Shown here one piece after another: positions 61,138 through 64,000 of a stretch of 64,000 nucleotides of DNA (positions are counted from its first letter, which is position 1; each line of letters begins with the position of its first letter). The stretch comes from Alphaproteobacteria bacterium. GTDB lineage: Bacteria; Pseudomonadota; Alphaproteobacteria; Rickettsiales; SXRF01. Under the pieces are notes generated by a model. The model did no database searches and had not been told where the DNA came from. It saw only the letters and a list, made by a program, of their open reading frames with translations. The stretch is from the NCBI GenBank assembly GCA_020049775.1, contig JAGVLO010000008.1, positions 188,508 to 252,507 of the forward strand. Reading direction: 5' to 3'. The translations under genes and the position numbers were made by a program.

Positions 61138-62520
61138 CTAGAAATCAAACTGGGCGCGCATCATCAGGATTTCCGGGTCATCATGGGCGGTGGTGGCGGT
61201 GCCGTCCGTATTGACCATGATGTAATTGACCGTAAAGTTGACATTTTCCTGCGGAATCCAGCGCAGGCCAAAGGTCAGATCATTGACCTCGCCGCCAAGG
61301 ATAACGCTGTCATTAAGGTCAAGCGCGCTATAACGGGTAGAGACCTGCCATGCGCCCCATGCGCCTTCCGAAGGCTTAAACGCCCATTTTGGCTTCACGC
61401 GGTCAAACTTGCCCTGCTTGGCAACATAGTTTCTGCTTTCACCGGTGAGGAAATAGGAGGCCTCGACATAGTAGGTGTCAAAGGACTGGTTCGCCAGTCC
61501 AGCGCCACGGTTTACTTCAGCTATCATATATTCGCCCTGCATCGAAAACGGGCCATACACACCGGCCGCTTCCAGCCCCAGCAGGTCCACATTATCCACC
61601 GAGGCAATAGCGCCCGTATCCACCGCCTGTGAACTGCTCAGGCGGTTTTCCGCGCGTGAGGAAAAGCGGAACGAATCTGTTGCGCTGTCGGGAATCCGGT
61701 GCGATCCGGCAACACCGAAATGCAGGATTTCGCGGCCAACAGAAAACGGCGCCAGCGTCAGGCGGGCGGTAACGTCCTTGGATTCATCGTCGGTACTGGC
61801 CGTGCCTGTGCCGCTGCCAAACCCACCAAGAGATGCCGTGTAAGCGCCAAGCGGCGAATCACCGCTGGTGGCAACAGCAATACCGAGATTACGGTCGGGC
61901 GCAAAGGCAAGCGGAAGCGCACGCTCCATAAAGGTCGTAAACAAGTCGCTGGTAAGAGTTTCAAGTCCGAAAGGTTCTTTGAACTGACCAACCATGAACG
62001 ATAGGGGCTTCAAGCCGGTATATTCGAGATATGTGTCCGTAATACCTGCAGGGCCAGCCGTTCCGGCAAAGTCATACTCAAGTTTGTATTTGAAATCATG
62101 GGCGATAGTACCCGTTGCCGACAGACGCGCGCGGCGCATGTTAGTGCCGTCGGGATGATCCCTCCTGTCGTCATTGAACATGCCGCCATCTACCTGCGCG
62201 AAACCGCCCACTTTAAAGCTATAAGCTCCGTCTGCCGTTTCAAACTTGGGTGCAGGAACCATGCTTATCTTGACGTCGTTTTCCGGCTTTACGGAAAGTT
62301 TGGCGGCTTTGATTTCATCCGTAATTTTCTGCGACGACTTGGCCTGTGCCTTGGTTTTTTCCAGCTCTGCCTTGAGCGCTGCCATTTCAGCCTGCATCTG
62401 CGCCATTTGCGATTGCATGGCCTTCAGCTGCGCCATCACGGCATTCGTATCCGTAGCATAAACGGGCGCACCGGCGAGTATGCCAATAAGCCCTGTACTC
62501 ACCAGCAACGCCCGTTTCAT
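61138..62520 (-). CDS. OprO/OprP-type anion-selective porin
   Basis: 460 residues: signal peptide (about 1-22, APVYA), a periplasmic coiled coil (about 25-70, QLKAMQSQMAQMQAEMAALKAELEKTK), then a 16-stranded barrel with the phosphate-porin pattern (RRARLSATGTIAHDFKYKLEYDF, GQFKEPFGLETLTS, FMERAL) ending MMRAQFDF. It lies 27 bases after pstS on the same strand, which supports phosphate or polyphosphate uptake. 61004-61137 shows a weak GCCATT/AATGGC hairpin only. Confidence 0.9.
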   Translation of the reverse strand: MKRALLVSTGLIGILAGAPVYATDTNAVMAQLKAMQSQMAQMQAEMAALKAELEKTKAQAKSSQKITDEIKAAKLSVKPENDVKISMVPAPKFETADGAYSFKVGGFAQVDGGMFNDDRRDHPDGTNMRRARLSATGTIAHDFKYKLEYDFAGTAGPAGITDTYLEYTGLKPLSFMVGQFKEPFGLETLTSDLFTTFMERALPLAFAPDRNLGIAVATSGDSPLGAYTASLGGFGSGTGTASTDDESKDVTARLTLAPFSVGREILHFGVAGSHRIPDSATDSFRFSSRAENRLSSSQAVDTGAIASVDNVDLLGLEAAGVYGPFSMQGEYMIAEVNRGAGLANQSFDTYYVEASYFLTGESRNYVAKQGKFDRVKPKWAFKPSEGAWGAWQVSTRYSALDLNDSVILGGEVNDLTFGLRWIPQENVNFTVNYIMVNTDGTATTAHDDPEILMMRAQFDF

Positions 62521-62547
62521 GCTAATTTCCCTATATCAACTTCAGAC

Positions 62548-63594
62548 TTATTTTGCTGTCTTCAGAGACGCAGCAGCAGCACGTGCTGCGGTCAAATCTT
62601 TCGCGTGTAACGGCAGCAAGCCCTTGCTGATGAGGTAGCCATTGGCGCCGATAGCGGCATCGCCGACCATTTCATTCGCGAATTCGCTGATGCCCGGAAT
62701 ATTACCAAGATGTTCACCCTTCACATACACATAAAGGCTGCGCGAGATTTTGTAGCTCTGGTTCTCGATGTTTTCCATCGTGGGAGCTATGCCACCAATC
62801 TTGTTACCCTGAACCTTGGCCTTGTTTTCCTCTAAGAAGCTGTAACCGAAAATGCCGACAGCATTCGGGTTGCTGACCAGCTTCTGGATGATGAGGTTAT
62901 CGTCTTCACCGGCATCGATGTAGCGGCCATCTTCACGCAACAGGGCGCAGGTTTTCTTGCGGACTTTTTCATCCGGTATAGCGGTTGCGAATTCCGGAAA
63001 CTCCTTGCATGCCTCTTCCATCACCAGCTCAACAAACGCATCGCGTGTGCCAGACGTCGGTGGCGGTCCGTACACTTCAATGGTCTGCGCAGGAAGTTTG
63101 GCATCAATATCGCTCCATTTCTGGATGGTGTTTGCCGCCAGCTTGCCGTCTTTGCCCGGCAACTCGCGAGCCAGCGCCATGAACAGCTGTTTCTTGGTCA
63201 GGTCAATAGCAGGGCCGCCTTTGGCATTGGCAATTACGATACCGTCATAACCAATCGCTATTTCTACAATTTTTTCAACGCCGTTTTGTTTGCACAGCGT
63301 CTTTTCGCTATCGGTGATAGGGCGCGAAGCATTGTTGATGTCAGGATGGGTTTCGCCCACGCCAGCGCAGAACAGTTTAAAGCCGCCGCCTGTGCCGGTG
63401 GATTCAACCAGAGGGGTTTTGAATTTGCCTTCTGCACCGAATTGTTCAGCGGCGGCAGAGGTAAAGGGATATACGGTTGAAGAACCAACAGCGCGAATCT
63501 GGTCGCGCGCTTCGGCAGCAACGGTAGATGTGAATACAAATGCTGCGCCAAGAGCGCAGGTCATGAAAAGTCGGTTTTTGCAATAGTTCAGCAT
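62548..63594 (-). CDS. pstS: Phosphate ABC transporter substrate-binding protein
   Basis: 348-residue periplasmic phosphate-binding protein. Signal peptide about 1-29 (TVAAEA), then IRAVGSSTVYPFTSAAAEQF, VESTGTGGGFKLFCAGVG and SRPITDSEKTLC, which hold the phosphate-binding residues of the family. AAGGA precedes ATG 63594. pstC, pstA and pstB are not in the window, so the transporter core is encoded elsewhere. Probably co-transcribed with the downstream porin. Confidence 0.93.
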   Translation of the reverse strand: MLNYCKNRLFMTCALGAAFVFTSTVAAEARDQIRAVGSSTVYPFTSAAAEQFGAEGKFKTPLVESTGTGGGFKLFCAGVGETHPDINNASRPITDSEKTLCKQNGVEKIVEIAIGYDGIVIANAKGGPAIDLTKKQLFMALARELPGKDGKLAANTIQKWSDIDAKLPAQTIEVYGPPPTSGTRDAFVELVMEEACKEFPEFATAIPDEKVRKKTCALLREDGRYIDAGEDDNLIIQKLVSNPNAVGIFGYSFLEENKAKVQGNKIGGIAPTMENIENQSYKISRSLYVYVKGEHLGNIPGISEFANEMVGDAAIGANGYLISKGLLPLHAKDLTAARAAAASLKTAK

Positions 63595-63735
63595 AATCTA
63601 TCCTTATCGTCAGGGTTGAACTATCGAAGCATAAAGCACGGCATATGGTTGCATGCAAAAGATTTTGCGCACATGTGGCACATGTTTTTTTATCACTGGC
63701 ATTTTTGCGTGCAAGAACTATAGTGTAAACATTAT

Positions 63736-63750
63736 GTAACCAATGGTTAC
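63736..63750. promoter_or_regulatory. 15-bp palindrome upstream of pstS
   Basis: GTAACCAATGGTTAC is a perfect palindrome with a central A, 142 bases ahead of pstS. Nearby are two CACATG copies nine bases apart (63670, 63679) and TTGCATGCAA. None matches a canonical Pho box. The 63595-63845 stretch otherwise has no gene. Confidence 0.35.
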
Positions 63751-63845
63751 CCTGCCCCGGTATCGTATAGACAATCGTATGCGATACGGGCGTAATTTCA
63801 GATAATTTTCGCTGTGGTATTTTTTCTAACACACACCATAAACAA

Positions 63846-63880
63846 CAAAGGCGCAGGAGCTTTCGCCCACTGCACCTTTG
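63846..63880 (-). terminator. Terminator after tuf
   Basis: CAAAGGCGCAG (63846-63856) pairs with CTGCACCTTTG (63870-63880) with one mismatch; on the minus strand it is followed by TTGTTT. It lies 24 bases beyond the tuf stop. Confidence 0.7.
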
Positions 63881-63903
63881 AGTAATTTTATTATTAAGTA
63901 AGG

Positions 63904-64000
63904 TTACTCAATAATTTTGGCAACAACGCCGGAGCCGATGGTACGGCCGCCTTCGCGGATAGCGAAGCGCAGGCCTTCTTCCATGGCGATCGGCGAAATC
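63904..64000 (-). CDS. tuf: Elongation factor Tu, C-terminal end (5' part outside window)
   Basis: The last 31 codons encode [14 protein letters not shown], then [13 protein letters not shown], the invariant end of EF-Tu, with TAA at 63904-63906. EF-Tu delivers aminoacyl-tRNA to the ribosome. The gene continues beyond position 64000. Its place upstream of tRNA-Trp and secE recalls the usual tuf-trpT-secE-nusG order, here interrupted by about 9.8 kb. Confidence 0.95.
   Translation of the reverse strand, partial: ISPIAMEEGLRFAIREGGRTIGSGVVAKIIE

Noticed and set aside
63595..63800. Pho box upstream of pstS
   Set aside because: Repeats such as CACATG/CACATG and ATCGTAT/ATCGTAT are spaced 9 and 12 bases, not the 11-base period of PhoB boxes, and do not resemble TGTCA.

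Overview
The window comes from a chromosome of an alphaproteobacterium. The evidence is gene order and protein type: alr, secA-ppiase-argJ-mutT, radA-cvpA-purF-SDR, an NDUFAF5-type methyltransferase beside comF, and tuf / tRNA-Trp / secE-nusG-rplKAJL-rpoBC. All housekeeping genes seen are intact. Outer-membrane proteins (TonB receptor, OprO/P-type porin, small beta-barrel) and MlaE/MlaF show a Gram-negative envelope. The genus cannot be named from the sequence alone.

Layout. 1-384 is the 3' end of alr. 0.5-4 kb holds a large lineage-specific helical protein, mlaE-mlaF and a 53-residue protein. 4-11.4 kb carries secA, a periplasmic parvulin, argJ, mutT, a SAM methyltransferase and comF. 11.4-18.2 kb has a SIMPL protein and a methionine synthase split into two genes, separated by a 2-oxoglutarate oxygenase, a rhodanese and an oppositely oriented 81-residue gene. 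18.4-24.1 kb is radA-cvpA-purF-SDR-EI24 plus two small overlapping genes. 24.2-33.6 kb is accessory: membrane protein, glutamyl-tRNA-reductase-like protein, beta-barrel, Nudix protein, a gene behind a textbook sigma-54 promoter, a frame-disrupted MarR gene, an ammonium transporter and a soluble chemoreceptor-like protein. 32.4-35.7 kb is a PQQ-type sugar dehydrogenase divergent from a TonB receptor.

35.68-37.52 kb is a 1760-bp insertion bounded by 48-bp direct repeats that are the 3' half of tRNA-Ile(GAU). Its one large gene is a P-loop ATPase with an ochre stop exactly at the Walker A lysine codon. 37.7-42.4 kb is a compact VOC-GNAT-ubiD-diguanylate cyclase cluster, a small gene and rlmB. 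42.4-54 kb is the secE-nusG-rplKAJL-rpoBC cluster on the minus strand, with promoter-like sequences before secE and rplK and strong hairpins between rplL/rpoB and rpoB/rpoC. 54-64 kb has an ABC-F ATPase, a spermidine-synthase-like membrane protein, three unrecognised genes, tRNA-Trp, a pstS-porin pair and the 3' end of tuf.

Connected functions: PstS and the anion porin suggest phosphate scavenging; Amt, a MarR regulator and a chemoreceptor-like protein suggest a nitrogen response; the sugar dehydrogenase with the TonB receptor may scavenge PQQ. No CRISPR array, rRNA operon or intact transposase was seen.
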